Shown here one piece after another: positions 1-11,677 of a stretch of 32,179 nucleotides of DNA (position 1 is the first letter of the stretch; each line of letters starts with the position of its first letter). The notes under the pieces were generated by a model, which saw only the letters and a program-made list of their open reading frames with translations, did not search any database and was not told where the DNA came from. The stretch spans positions 1-32,179 of the forward strand of contig JBNGIS010006343.1 of assembly GCA_049999725.1 (NCBI GenBank). The letters run 5' to 3'. This DNA comes from Haplomitrium mnioides. Taxonomy: Eukaryota; Marchantiophyta; Haplomitriopsida; Calobryales. Both the position numbers and the translations under genes were made by a program.

Positions 1-378
1 ATCGTGATTTGTGCCACATCAAGTACATCAATATGTAACTTCGATTTGCGTTTCCCTTTTGTGGCTGCTATTTTTTCTGGGATATATTATCCAGAAAATG
101 CATCTTTAGCCAAACAAGCAAACCATTGAACTCGTACTCGTTTCAGGTTTAGAGGCTCTTCTTTATCAAATGACAAAACTTTGAGAACTTTGGCAACCCA
201 AAACGGTATGCCCTTTGGACCTAGAGATGCAACAACACAAATAAACATTCTAGCTTTCATCTCATGTAGATTGCCAAATTTATGCCCGTATCGAGTATTG
301 TGCAAAAGAGTTCCTTCTCGCAGTCTTGGTGCTCCATCATAGATTGCTCGATGTGTAAAAAGTATTTGCTATACCGGA
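1..378 (-). pseudogene. Unrecognised coding fragment, cut by the array edge
   Basis: On the minus strand one frame stays open from about 378 to the window start, interrupted by a single TAA near 84-86. The peptide is not repeat-derived. It contains the stretches GIPFWVAKVLKV and RVRVQWFACLAKDAFSG, followed after the stop by YIPEKIAATKGKRKSKLHID, with no resemblance to the array peptides. The composition (basic KGKRKSK, aromatic QWF) resembles C-terminal domains of plant transposon or chromatin-associated proteins, but I do not recognise the family. No upstream ATG is visible before the array begins at 385, so the 5' part may have been lost to the array or may lie in an exon elsewhere. The reading frame continues off the left edge. 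It could be a broken transposon gene or the last exon of a real gene with one sequencing or mutational stop. Confidence 0.4.
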
Positions 379-1320
379 GTATCTTCATACCTTCGCTAGA
401 GTATGGAAGAAAAGAGCAAACTTGCATGTTTGATTAAACAATTTATACCTTGCTTAGAGCATGGAAGAAGAGAGCCAACTTCTATGTTTGATTAAACAAT
501 TCATACCTTGCTAAGAGCATGGAAGAAGAGAGCAACTTGCATGTTTATGGTTGATTAAAAAATTCATACCTTACTTAGAGCATGGAAGAAAAGAGCAAAC
601 TTGCATGTTTCATTAAACAATTCATACCTTGCTTAGAGCATGGAAGAAACATAACCTTGCATAAGAAAGAAAACTTGCATGTTTGATTAAACAATTCATA
701 CCTTGCATAGAGCATGAAATAAACGTAAGCTTGCAAAAGAAAGTGAACTTGCATGTTTGTCTAAACAATTCATGTCTTGCTTATAGTATGGCAGAAATGT
801 AAGCTTGTTGAAGTGATTGAACTTGTAAGTTTGATTGAACAGTTCATACCTTGTTAGAGTATGAAAGAGAACAAACTTGCACATTTGATTAAACATATCA
901 TACCTTGCTTGTATCATCAAAAAAATATAACCTTGTACAATGAATTGAGCTTATATATTTGATTAAACAACTTATACCTTGCTTAGAGCTTGGAAGAAAT
1001 GCAAGTTTGCAAAAGAGAGCAAACTTGCATGCTTGATTAAACAATTCATACCTTGCTTAGAGCATGGAAGAAGAGATAGACTTGCATGTTTGATTAAACA
1101 ATTCAAACTTTGCTTGGAGCATGGAAGAAGAGAAAAATCTTGCACTTTTGATTAAACAATTTTTACATTGCTTAGAGCATAGAAGAAACAAAAGCTTGCC
1201 CAAGATAACAAACTTGCATGTTTGAGTAAACAATTCATACCTTGCTTAGAGCATAGAAGAAGAGACAAAACTTGCACATTTGATTAAACACTTCATTCCT
1301 TACCTAGAGCATGAAATAAT

Positions 1321-3425
1321 TGTGAGCTTGCATAAGGGAACGAACTTGCTTGTTTGATTAAACAATTCATTCCTTGCTTAAAGCATGAAGGATTTGTAAG
1401 CTTTCAAAACAAAGCAAACTTGCATGTTTCATGAAACAATTCATAACTTTCATAGAGTTTGGAAGAAATGTAAGCTTGCATAAGAAAGAAAACTTGCATA
1501 AGAGAGCAAACTTGCATGTTTGATTAAACAATTCAGACCTTGCAAAGAGTTCGGGAGAAATGTAAGCTTGCATAAGAGAGAAAACTTGTATGTTTGATTA
1601 AACAATTTATACCTTGCTTAGAGCATGGAAGAAACATAAGCTTGCAAAGGAGAGCAAACTTGCATTCTTGATTAAACAATTTATACTTTGTTTGAAGCAT
1701 GGAAGAAACGTAAGCTTGGAAAAGAAAGAAAACTTGCATGTTTGATTAAACAATTTATATCTTGCTTAGAGCATGGAAGGAATGAAAGCTTGCAAAAGAG
1801 AGCGAACTTGCATGTTTGATTAAACAATTCATACCTTGGTTAGAGCATGGAAGAAGAGAGCGAATTTGTATGTTTGACTAAAAATTCATACCATGCCTCA
1901 AGCATGGAAGAAAAATTAGCTTGAATAAGAGAGCAAACCAAGATGTTTGATTAAACAATCCATACCTTGCTTAGTGCATGGAAGAAACATAAGCTCATAG
2001 AAGAGAGCGAACTTTTATGTTTGATTAAACACTTCATACATTGCGTAGAGCATGAAGGAAGTGTTTGCTTGCATAATAGCCGAAGTTGCATGCATTATTC
2101 AACACTTTATACCTTGTCTAGAGCATCAAAGAAATAGATGCTTGCACAAGAAAGAAAACTTGCATGTTTGATTAAATAATTCATACCTTTCTTAGAGCAT
2201 GGAAGAAACGCAAGCTTTCATAAGAGAGAAAATTTGCATGTTTGATTGAACAACTTATACCTTGCTTGGAGTATTGGAGAAACATAAGCTTGCAAATGAG
2301 AGAAAACTTGCATGTTTTATAATGCAATTCATACCTTGCTTAGAGCATGGAAGAAATGTAGGCTTGTATAAGAGAGAAAACTTGCATGTTTGATAAAAAA
2401 GTCATACCTTGCTTAGAGCATGGAGCAAATGTAAGCTTACATAAGAGATCTAGCTTGCATATTTGAATTAAGAACTCATAGCTTGCTTAAAGCATGGAAA
2501 AAACCTAAGCTTGCATAAGAGAGCAAACTTGCATGTTTGATTAAACAAATCATACCTTACTTGGAGCGCAGAAGAAATGTAAGCTTGCATTAGAGAGAAA
2601 AGTTGCATGTTTGATTAAAAAAAATATACCTTGCTTAGAGCATAGAAGAAACGTAAGCTGGTATAAGAGAGCAAACTTGCATGTTTGATTAAACAATTCA
2701 TACTTTGCTTACACCATGGAAGAAACGTAAGCTTGCATAAAAGAGCTAACTTGCATGTTTGATTCAACAATTCATACCTTGCTATAGGCATGGAGAAAAC
2801 AAAAGCTTTCAAAAGAGAGAAAACTTGCATGTTTGATAAAACACTTCATACCTTGCTTAGAGCATGAAGGAATTGTTTGCTTGCATAACCGACCAAACTT
2901 GCATGTTTGATTAAACAATTTATACCTTGCTTGGAGCATGGAAGAAAGGTTAGCTTGTGTAAGAGAGCAAACTTGCATGTTTGATTAAACAATTCATAGC
3001 TTGCTTAGAGCATGGAAGAAACGTAAGCATGCAAAAGAGAGTGAACTTGCATATTTAATTAAAAAAATTCATACCTTGCTAAGAGGAGCATAGAAGAAAC
3101 GTAAGCATGCATAAGAGAGCGAACTTGCATGTTTGATTAAATAGATCATAGCTTGCTAAGAGCATGGAAGAAACGTAAGCTTGCAGAAGAGAGTGAACTT
3201 GCATGTTTTCTTAAACAATTTATACCCTCCTTTAGAGCATGAAAGAAACCTAAGCTTGCAAAAGAGAGAAAACTTGCATGTTTGATTGAACAACTCATAC
3301 CGTGCCTAGAGAATGGGAGAAACCTAAGCTTGTAGAAGAGACTAAACTTGTATATTTGATTAAACACTTCATACATTGCATGGAGCATGGAAGAAACATA
3401 AGCTTACATAGGAGAGCAAACTTGC
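1321..3425. repeat. Higher-order repeat, left family, copy A
   Basis: Diagnostic variants in this stretch reappear in the same order elsewhere. Markers are cattcttgat at 1663, attagcttgaataag at 1915, catgaaggaagtg at 2051, tttgaattaagaactc at 2462, ttggagcg at 2561 and catggagaaaac at 2789. They recur about 4390 bp further on (6052, 6305, 6441, 6854, 6953, 7181). A subset recurs about 6443 bp further on (8358, 8494, 8905, 9004), extended by gtttgattaaataga (3131 to 9576) and another cattcttgat (3425 to 9867). The constant offsets over more than 1 kb show block duplication, not chance variation. Confidence 0.8.
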
Positions 3426-5738
3426 ATTCTTGATTAAAGAATTTTAACTTTGTATAGAGCATGGAAGAAATGTTAGCTTAGATGAGAGAGCAAAGTTGCA
3501 TGTTTGATTAAACAATTTATACCTTGCTTAGAGAATGGAAGAAACAAAAGCTTGTCTATGAAAGCAAACTTGCATTCTTGATTGAACAATTAATACTTTG
3601 TTTAGAGCATGAAAGAAACATAGGCTTGGATAAGAGAGCAAACTTGCATGCTTGATTAAACAACTCATACCTTGCGTAGAGCATGGAAGAAATGTAGGCT
3701 TGCAAAAGAGAGCTTATCTGCATGTTTGATTAAGCAATTTACACCTTGCATAGAGCATGGAAGAAATAAAGGCTTGCAAAAGAGAGCTTATCCGCATGTT
3801 TGATTAAACGGTTCATACCTTGCGTAGAGCATGGAAGAAATATAGGCTTGCAAAAGAGAGAAAACTTGAATGTTTGATTAAACAATTCATACCTTGCTTA
3901 GAGCATGGAATAAACATAAGCTTGCATAAGAGAGCAAACTTGCATGTTTGATTAAACAATTCATAACTTGCTTAGAGCATAGAAGAAAAGTAAGCTTGCA
4001 GAAGAGATTGAACTTGTTTGTTTATTTAATTAGTTCACACGTTATTGGAGCGTGGAAGAATTGTAAGCTTTGATAAGAGAGCAAACTTGCATGAATGATT
4101 AAACAGTTCAAACCTTGCTTGGAGCATTAAAGAAACACAACCTTGTCTAAGAAACCAAACTTGCATGTTTGATTAAAAAATTCATTCGCTGGCTAGAGCT
4201 TGGAAGAAACGTAAGCTTGCATAAAAGAGAAAACTTGCATGTTTTATTAAACAGCTCACACCTTGCTTAAAGCATGGAAAAAAAGAGGAAATTTGCATGT
4301 TTGATTAAACAATTCATACTTTGCTTAGAGTATGCAAGAAGAGAACAAACTTGCATGTTTGATTAAACAATTTCTACCTTGCTTAGAGCATGGAAGAAAT
4401 GTAAGCTTGCCTAAGAGAGCTAACTTGCATATTTCATTAAGCAATTGATAACTTGGTTAGAGCATGCAAGAAAGAGCGAACTTGCATGTTTGATTAAACA
4501 ATTAATAACTTACTTAGAGCATGGAAGAAGCATTAGCTTGAACAAGAGAGCAAACTTGCATGTTTGATTAAACAATTCATAAAATGCTTAGACCATGGAA
4601 GAAGAGAGCAACTTCCATATTTGATTCAACAATTCATACCTTCCTTGGAGGATGGAAGAAAAAGGCAAACTTGCATGTTTGATTAAACAATTCATACCTT
4701 GCTTAGAGCATGGAAGAAATAGAAGCTTGCATAAGAGAGGGAACCTACATGTTACATTAAACAATTCATACCTTGTATAGAGCATGGAAGAAGAGAGCAA
4801 ACTTGTATGTTTGATTAATCGATTCATACCTTACTTAGAGCATTGAAGAAGAGAGCAAACTTGCATGTTTGATTAAACAGTTTGTACCTCCCTTAGAGCA
4901 TGGAAGAAACGTTAGCTTACAAAAGAGAACAAACTTGCATGCGTCATTAAGCAATTCATACCTTGGTCAGAGCATGGAAGAAGAGAGCAAACTTGCATGT
5001 TTGATTAAACAATTCATACCTTACTTACATAATGGAAGAAACATTAGCTTCAGTAAGAGATTGAACTTGCATGTTTGATTGAACAATTCATACCTTGTTT
5101 AGAGCATGGAAGAAATGTAATCTTGCATAAGAGAGAAAACCTGCATGCTAATTCAAACAATTCATACCTTGCTTAGAATGTGGAGGAAACATATGTTTGC
5201 ATAACAAGGAAAACTTGAATGTTTGATTAAGCGACTCATACCTTGCTTAGAGCATGGAACGAAAGAGTGAACTTGCATTTTTTTATTAAACAATTCATAC
5301 TTTGCTTAGAGCCTAAAGATTCTGAAACGTACACTTGTATAAGAGAGCAACATGCATGTTTGACTAAACAATTTAAACCTTGCTTAGACCATGGAAGAAA
5401 AGAATCTTTGCATATGAGAGAAAACTTGCATGCTCGATTGAACAATTCATACCTTTCTTAGAGCATAGAAGATATGAAAGCTTGCATAAGAGAGCAGACT
5501 TGCATGTCTCATTAAAAAATGCATACATTGCTTAGAGCTTGGAAGAAGAGAGCAAACTTGCATGTTTGACTAAATAATTTATACCTTGCTTAGAGCATGG
5601 AAGAAATGTAGTCTTGCATAAGAGAGCCAAGTTACATGTTTGAGTAAACAATTCATACCTTGCTTAGAGCATGGATGAAGAGAGAAAACTTGCATGTTTG
5701 ATTAAACACTTCATTCCTTTCCTAGAGCATGAAGGAAT

Positions 5739-7190
5739 TGTGAGCTTGCGTAAGTGAACGAACTTACATGTTTGACTAAACAATTCATACCTTACTTAAA
5801 GTATAAAGGATTTGTACAAAGCAAACTTGGATGTTTGATTAAACAATTCATAACTTTCTAAGAGCTTGGAAGAAACGTAAGCCTGCATAAGAGAGCGAAC
5901 TTGCATGTTTGATTGAGTAACTCATACTTTGCTTAGAGTATGAGAGAAATATAAGCTTGCATAAGAGAGCAAACTTGCATGTTTGACTATAACATTTATA
6001 TCTTGCTCAGAGCATGGAAGAAACATAAGCTTACATATGAGAACGAGCTTGCATTCTTGATTAAACAATTTATACTTTGTTTGGAGCATGGAAGAAATGT
6101 AAACTTGGATAAGAGATCAAACTTGCATGTTTGATTAAATAATTTATACCTTGCTTAGAGGATGGAAGAAACAAAAGCTTGCAAGAGAGAGCCAACTTGC
6201 ATGTTTGACTAATCAATTCATACCTTGGTTACAACATAGAAGAAGAGAGCGAACTTGCATGTTTGATTAAACAATTCATACCTTACTTAGAGCATGGAAG
6301 AAAAATTAGCATAAATATGATAGTGAACTTGCATGTTTCATTAAACAACTCACACATTGCTTAGAGTCTAGAAGAAGTGTTAGCTTGCAGAAGAGAGCAA
6401 ACTTGTATATTTGATTACACACTTCATATATTGCTTAGACCATGAAGGAAGTGTTAGCTTGCATAAGGGACCAAAGTTGCATGTATTATTCAACAGTTCA
6501 TACCTTAACTAGAGCATCGAAGAAACATAGTCTTGCATAAGAACACAAACTTGCATGTTTGATTAAACAATTCATACCTTTCTTAGAGCATGGAACAAAT
6601 TTAAGCTTACACAACACAACAAACTTGCATGTTTGATTGAACAACTCAAAACTTGCTTAGAGTAAAAGAGAAATGTATGCTTGCAAAAGAGAGAAAACTT
6701 GCATGTTTGATTAAGCAATTTATACCTTGGTTAGAGCATGGAAGAAACGTAAGCTTGTATAAGAGAGAAGCCTTGCATGTCTTATTAAACAAGTCATACC
6801 TTGCTTAGAGCATGGAGGAAATGTAAACTTGCATAAGAGATCAAACTTGCATGTTTGATTTAAAAACTTATAGCTTGCTTAAAGCATGGAAGAAACGTAA
6901 TCTTGTATAAGAGAGCGAACTTGCATATTTGATTAAAAAAGTCATACCTTACTTGGAGCATGGAAGAAATGTGAGCTTGCATTAGAGAGCAAAGTTGCAT
7001 GTTTGATTGAGAAATTTATACCTTGCTTAACGCATGGAAGAACTGTCAACTTGCATAAGATAGCAAACTTGCATGTTTGATTAAACAATTTATAGCTAGC
7101 TTGGAGCATGGAAGAAACAAAAGCTTGCATAAAAGAGCTAACTTGCATGTTTGATTAAACAATTCATACCTTGCTTTAAGCATGGAGAAA
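5739..7190. repeat. Higher-order repeat, left family, copy B
   Basis: Collinear with copy A at an offset of 4389-4392 bp for six markers between 6052 and 7181. At the extreme left (5739 against 1321) the offset is 4418, so a small indel separates the copies there. After about 7200 the offset changes: agcttacata at 3401 corresponds to 7492, offset 4091, implying loss of about 300 bp, close to four monomers. Confidence 0.75.
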
Positions 7191-8357
7191 ACGTATGCTT
7201 TCAAAAGAGAGTGAACTTGCATGTTTGATAAAACACCTTATACCTTGATGAGAGCATGAAGGAATTGTTAGCTTGTATAATGGAGCAAACTTGCATGTTT
7301 GATTAAATAGTTCATACCATTCTTTGAGCATGAAAGAAACATAAGATAACATAAGAGAGAAAACTTGCATGTTTGATTGAACAACTCATACCTTGCTTAG
7401 AGTATGGGAGAAATATAAGCTTGCAAAAGAGAGAAAACCTGCATGTTTGATTAAACAATTCATACCTTCCTTAGAGCATGGAAGAAACGTGAGCTTACAT
7501 AGTAGAGCAAACTTGCATTCTTGATTCAACAACTTATACTTTGTTTAGAGCATAGAAGAATCATTAGCTTGGATAAGAAAGCAAACTAGCATGTTTGATT
7601 AAACAATTTATGCCTCGCTTAGAGCATGGAAGAAACGTAGGCTTGCATAAGACAACAAACTTGGATGTTTGATTAAACAATTCACACCTTGCTTAGAGCA
7701 TGGAAGAAAAGTAAGCTTGTATAAAAGAGCTAACTTGCATGTTTGATTAAACAATTCATACCTTGCTTTAATCATGGAAAAACTGTAAGCTTACAAAAGA
7801 GAGAAAACTTGTATGTTTGATAAAACACCATATACCTTGCTTAGAGTATGAAGGAATTGCTAGCTTGCATAACACAGCAAACTTGCATGTTTGATTAAAC
7901 AATTCATACCATGCTTTGAGCATGAAAGAAATGTAGACTAGTATAAGAGAGAAAACTTGTATGTTTGATTGAACAATTCATACCTTGCTTAGAGTATGGG
8001 AGAAATATAAGCTTGCAAAAGAGAGCAAATTTGCATGTTTGATTAAGTAATTCAAACCTTGCTTAGAGCATGGAAGAAACATAGGCTTCCATAGGAGAAT
8101 GAACTTGCATTATTTATTAAACAAATTACACATTGTTTAGAGCATGGAAGAAACGTAAGCTTGGATTAGAGAGCAAACTTGCATGCTTGATTTAACAATT
8201 TGTATCTCGTTTAGAGCATGGAAGAAACAAAAGCTTGCAAAAGCGAGTGAACTTGCATGTTTGATTAAACAATTCATACCTTTCTTAAAGCATGGAAGAG
8301 AGCAAACTTGCATGTTTGATTAAACAATTCATACCTTACTTAGAGCATGGAAGAAAC

Positions 8358-9870
8358 ACTAGCTTGAATAAGAGAGCGAACTTGCATGTTTGATTAAACA
8401 TTTCATACCTTGCTTAGAGCATGGAAGAAACGTAAGCTTGTAGAAGAAAGTGAACTTGTATGTTTGAATAAGCACTTCATACCTTGCTTAGAGCATAAGT
8501 AAGTGTTAGCTTGCGTAAGTGACCAAAGTTGCATATATTCTTCAACACTTCATGCCTTGTCTAGAGCATCTAAAAACAGTTGCTTGCATAAGAAAGCAAA
8601 CTTGCATGTTTCATTAAGCAATTCATACTTGTCTTAGAGCATGGAACATATTTAAGCATGCATAAGAGAGAAAATTTGCATGTTTGATTGAACAAATCAT
8701 AGCTTGCTTAGAGTATAAGAGAAACATAAGCTTGCAAAAGAGAGAAAACTTCCATGTTTGATTAAACAATTCATACCTTGTTTAGAGCATGGAAGAGATG
8801 TAAGCTTGTATAAGAGAGCAAACTTGCATGTGTAATCAAACAAGTCATACCTCAGTTAGAGCATGGAGAAAATGTAAGCTTGCATAATTGATCGAACTTG
8901 CATATTTGATTTAAGAACTCATAGCTTGCTTAAAGCATGGAGGAAATGTAGGCTTCTATAAGAGAGAGAACTTGCATGTTTGATTAAACAAATCAAACTT
9001 GTCTTGGAGCGTAGAAGAAATGCAAGCTCGCATTAGAGAGAAAAGTTGCATGTTTGATTAAGCAATTCATAACTTTCTTAGAGCTTGAAAGAAACAAAAG
9101 CTTGCATAAGAGAGCAAACTTGCATGTTTGATTGAACATTTCATACCTTGCTTAGAGTGTGGGAGAAATGTAGGCTTGCATAAGTGAGCAAACTTGAATG
9201 TTTGATTAATTTAAAATCATTTATACCTTGCTTAGATCATGGAAGAAACGTAAGCTTATATAGGAGAGCAAACTTGCATTCTTGATTAAACCTATTGTAC
9301 TTTATTTGGAGCATGGAAGAAATGTAAGCTTGGACAAGAGAGCAAACTTGCATGTTTGATTAAACAATTTATACCTTGATTGGAGCATAGAAGAAATGCT
9401 AGCTTGTATAAGAGAGAAAACTTGCATCTTTGATTAAACAATTCATACCTTGCTTAGAGCATGGATGAAACGTAAGCATGCAAAAGAGAGCAAACTCGCA
9501 TGTTTAATTAAACAGTTCATACCTTGCTTGGAGCATGGAAGAAACGTAAGCCTGCATAAGAGAGCAAACTTGCATGTTTGATTAAATAGATTGTAACTTG
9601 CTTAGACCATGGGAAAATGCAAGCTTGCAAAAGAGAGCGAACTTGCATATTTCCTTAACTAGTTTATACCCCCTTAGAGCATGAAAGCAACCTAAGCTTG
9701 AAAAAGAGAGCAAACTTGCATGTTCGATTGAGCAACTCATCCCTTTCTTAGAGTATGGGAGAAACCTAAGCTTGCAGAAGATATTGAACTTGTATGTTTG
9801 ATTTAGCACCTTATACATTGCATAGAGCATGGAAGAAACGTAATATTGCATATGAGAGAAACCTTGCATT
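8358..9870. repeat. Higher-order repeat, left family, copy C
   Basis: Lies about 2051-2053 bp after copy B for the markers at 8358, 8494, 8905 and 9004, and about 6442-6445 bp after copy A through 9576 and 9867. Copies B and C therefore give the clearest estimate of the left block length, about 2.05 kb or roughly 28 long monomers. Confidence 0.75.
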
Positions 9871-10092
9871 CTTGATTAAACAATTCATACTTTGTATATA
9901 GCATTGAAGAAACATTAGCTTGGATGATAGAGAAAACTTGCATGTTTGATTAAACAATTTATACCTTGCTTAGAGCATGGAAGAAACGTAAGCTTGCATA
10001 AGTGAGCAAACTTGCATGTTTGATTGAACAATTCATACCTTTCTCAAAGCATGGAAGAGAGGTAAGCTTGCAAAAGAGAGCCAACTTGCATG

Positions 10093-10140
10093 CTTGATTA
10101 GACAATTCATACCTTGATTAGACAATTCATACCTTGATTA
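10093..10140. repeat. 20-bp local slippage repeat inside a monomer
   Basis: The 20-bp segment cttgattagacaattcatac is present twice in direct tandem and is followed by a third partial copy, cttgatta. The segment boundaries coincide with the similar words ttgattaaac and ttgcttagag within one monomer, which suggests misalignment within a monomer. Confidence 0.8.
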
Positions 10141-11237
10141 AAGCATGGAAGAAATGTAAGCTTTTATAGGAAAGCAAACTTGCATTCTTGATTGAACAAT
10201 TAATACTTTGTTTAGAGCATAGAAGAAACAGAGGCTTCAACAAGAGAGCAAACTTGCAGTCTTGATTAAACAATTTATACCTTGCTCAGAGCAAGAAAGA
10301 AACGTAGGCTTGTAAAGAAGAGAGAAAACTTGCTTGTTTGATTAAACAATTTATACCTTGCGTACAACATGGAAGAAACATAGGCTTGCAAAATAGAGCT
10401 AACTTGCATGTTTGATTACATAATTCAGACCTTGCCTAGAGCATGAAAGAAAAGAAGGCTTGCATAGAAGAGCAAATTATTGAAACAATTTATACTTTGT
10501 TTAGATCGTGGAAGAAACGTAAGCTTGGATGAGAGAGAAAACTTGCATGTTTGATTAAACAATTTATTCCTTGCTTAGAGCATAGAAGAAACATAAGCTT
10601 GTATAAGCTTAGAGAGCAAAATTGCATGTTTGATTAAATAATTCATACCTTGTCTAGAGCATAGAAGAAATGTAAGCTTGCAAAAGAGAGCCAACTTACA
10701 TGTTTGATTAAATGAGTCATTCAATGATTAGAGTATATAAGAAGGAAAGCTTGTATAAGAGAGCAAACTTGCATATTTGAATAACAATTCATACCTTGCT
10801 TAGAGCATGGAAGAAACGTAACCTTGCATACAAAAGCAAACTTGCATTCTTGATTGAATAATTAACACTTGGTTTAGAGTATGAAAGAAACAGAAGCTCG
10901 GATAGCAGAGAAAACTTGCATGCTTGATTAAACAATTCATATTTTGTTAAAGCATGGGAGAAGCGTAAGCTTGTATAAGAAAGCAAACTTGCGTGTTTGA
11001 TTAAATAGTTCATGCCTTACGAAGAGCATGGAAGAAATATTAGCTTGCAAAAGAGAGAAAATCTATATGTTTGATTAAAAAATTCATACCTTGCTTAGAG
11101 GATAGAAGAAACATAGGCTTGTATAAGAAAGCAATCTTGCATGTTTGATTAAACAAGTCATACCTTGCTTAGAGCATGGAAGAAATATAAGCTTGCATTA
11201 GAGAAAAAACTTGCATGTTTGATTCAAGAACTTATAA

Positions 11238-11242
11238 CTTGC
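11238..11242. repeat. Left target-site duplication of the solo LTR
   Basis: The five bases cttgc directly precede the TG end of the solo LTR and are repeated exactly at 11810-11814 directly after its CA end. Joining the flanks through one copy rebuilds a normal monomer. Confidence 0.92.
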
Positions 11243-11353
11243 TGTAACGGTCACTAACTTTAGTAAGCCATAGCTCAAAATAATGTCAACTATATCTAGA
11301 AAGCTATTACTAAGTTAGAGTAGCAAAAATCAATTGCTATTATAGAGAGTTGG

Positions 11354-11541
11354 ACACGTGGCACGAGGAGAGAAAGTCAACGAATTAAAGTGAAAGAGGG
11401 AGTCTAGATAGACTACTTTAGAAGAGGATGAGGACACGTGGCAATCGGAGAATTAAAGTAAAGAGAAGGTTCTAAAGATAAGGACACGTGGCAGAAAGAG
11501 AACTAAAGAGATGGAAGGTTCTAAAGATAAGAACACGTGGC
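11354..11541 (+). promoter_or_regulatory. Four G-box/ABRE motifs in the solo LTR U3
   Basis: The nonamer ACACGTGGC occurs perfectly at 11354-11362, 11434-11442, 11484-11492 and 11533-11541, spaced 80, 50 and 49 bp. CACGTG flanked this way is the established core of plant G-boxes and ABA-responsive elements bound by bZIP factors. The last two copies lie in a 49-bp tandem duplication (starting 11467 and 11516) that begins aggttctaaagata. The cluster sits about 130-320 bp before the LTR TATA box, the usual place for an enhancer. Function is inferred from the motif and its position only. Confidence 0.7.
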
Positions 11542-11623
11542 AGAAAGAGAACAAAAGTAAAGGGTGGTCCAATTAGAGTGAGAGAGAAAAGAGGGGTCCA
11601 ATTAGAAGAGGATAGAAAAGGAA

Positions 11624-11677
11624 CCAATGAGGTTCTTCCACCTATGTAAGCAAAGTGCTTTCTCTCAAGTATATAAA
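11624..11677 (+). promoter_or_regulatory. CCAAT and TATA boxes of the solo LTR
   Basis: CCAAT lies at 11624-11628 within gaaccaatga, and TATATAAA at 11670-11677. The same pair is present in the 5' LTR of the full-length element (TATATAAA at 22679-22686). This arrangement marks the probable U3 promoter, with transcription expected to begin about 30 bp downstream. Confidence 0.6.

Larger units (their letters stand above)
385..11242. repeat. Tandem minisatellite array, left part
   Basis: About 10.9 kb of head-to-tail degenerate monomers. The long form is 74 bp: catggaagaa, then acgtaagcttgcataa, then gagagcaaacttgcatg, then tttgattaaacaattcatac, then cttgcttagag. The short form is 58 bp and lacks the 16 bp acgtaagcttgcataa. 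Most monomers differ from the consensus at several positions, so the array is old, but diagnostic variants recur at fixed offsets and show block duplication. The first recognisable monomer starts at 385 with tcatacc and the part ends at the solo LTR. I see no gene inside. The many 60-80-residue minus-strand reading frames are by-products of the repeat. Confidence 0.97.

Noticed and set aside
385-11242. Telomere-type or rDNA-spacer array
   Set aside because: There is no TTTAGGG-type repeat, and no rRNA gene or promoter is seen next to the array.
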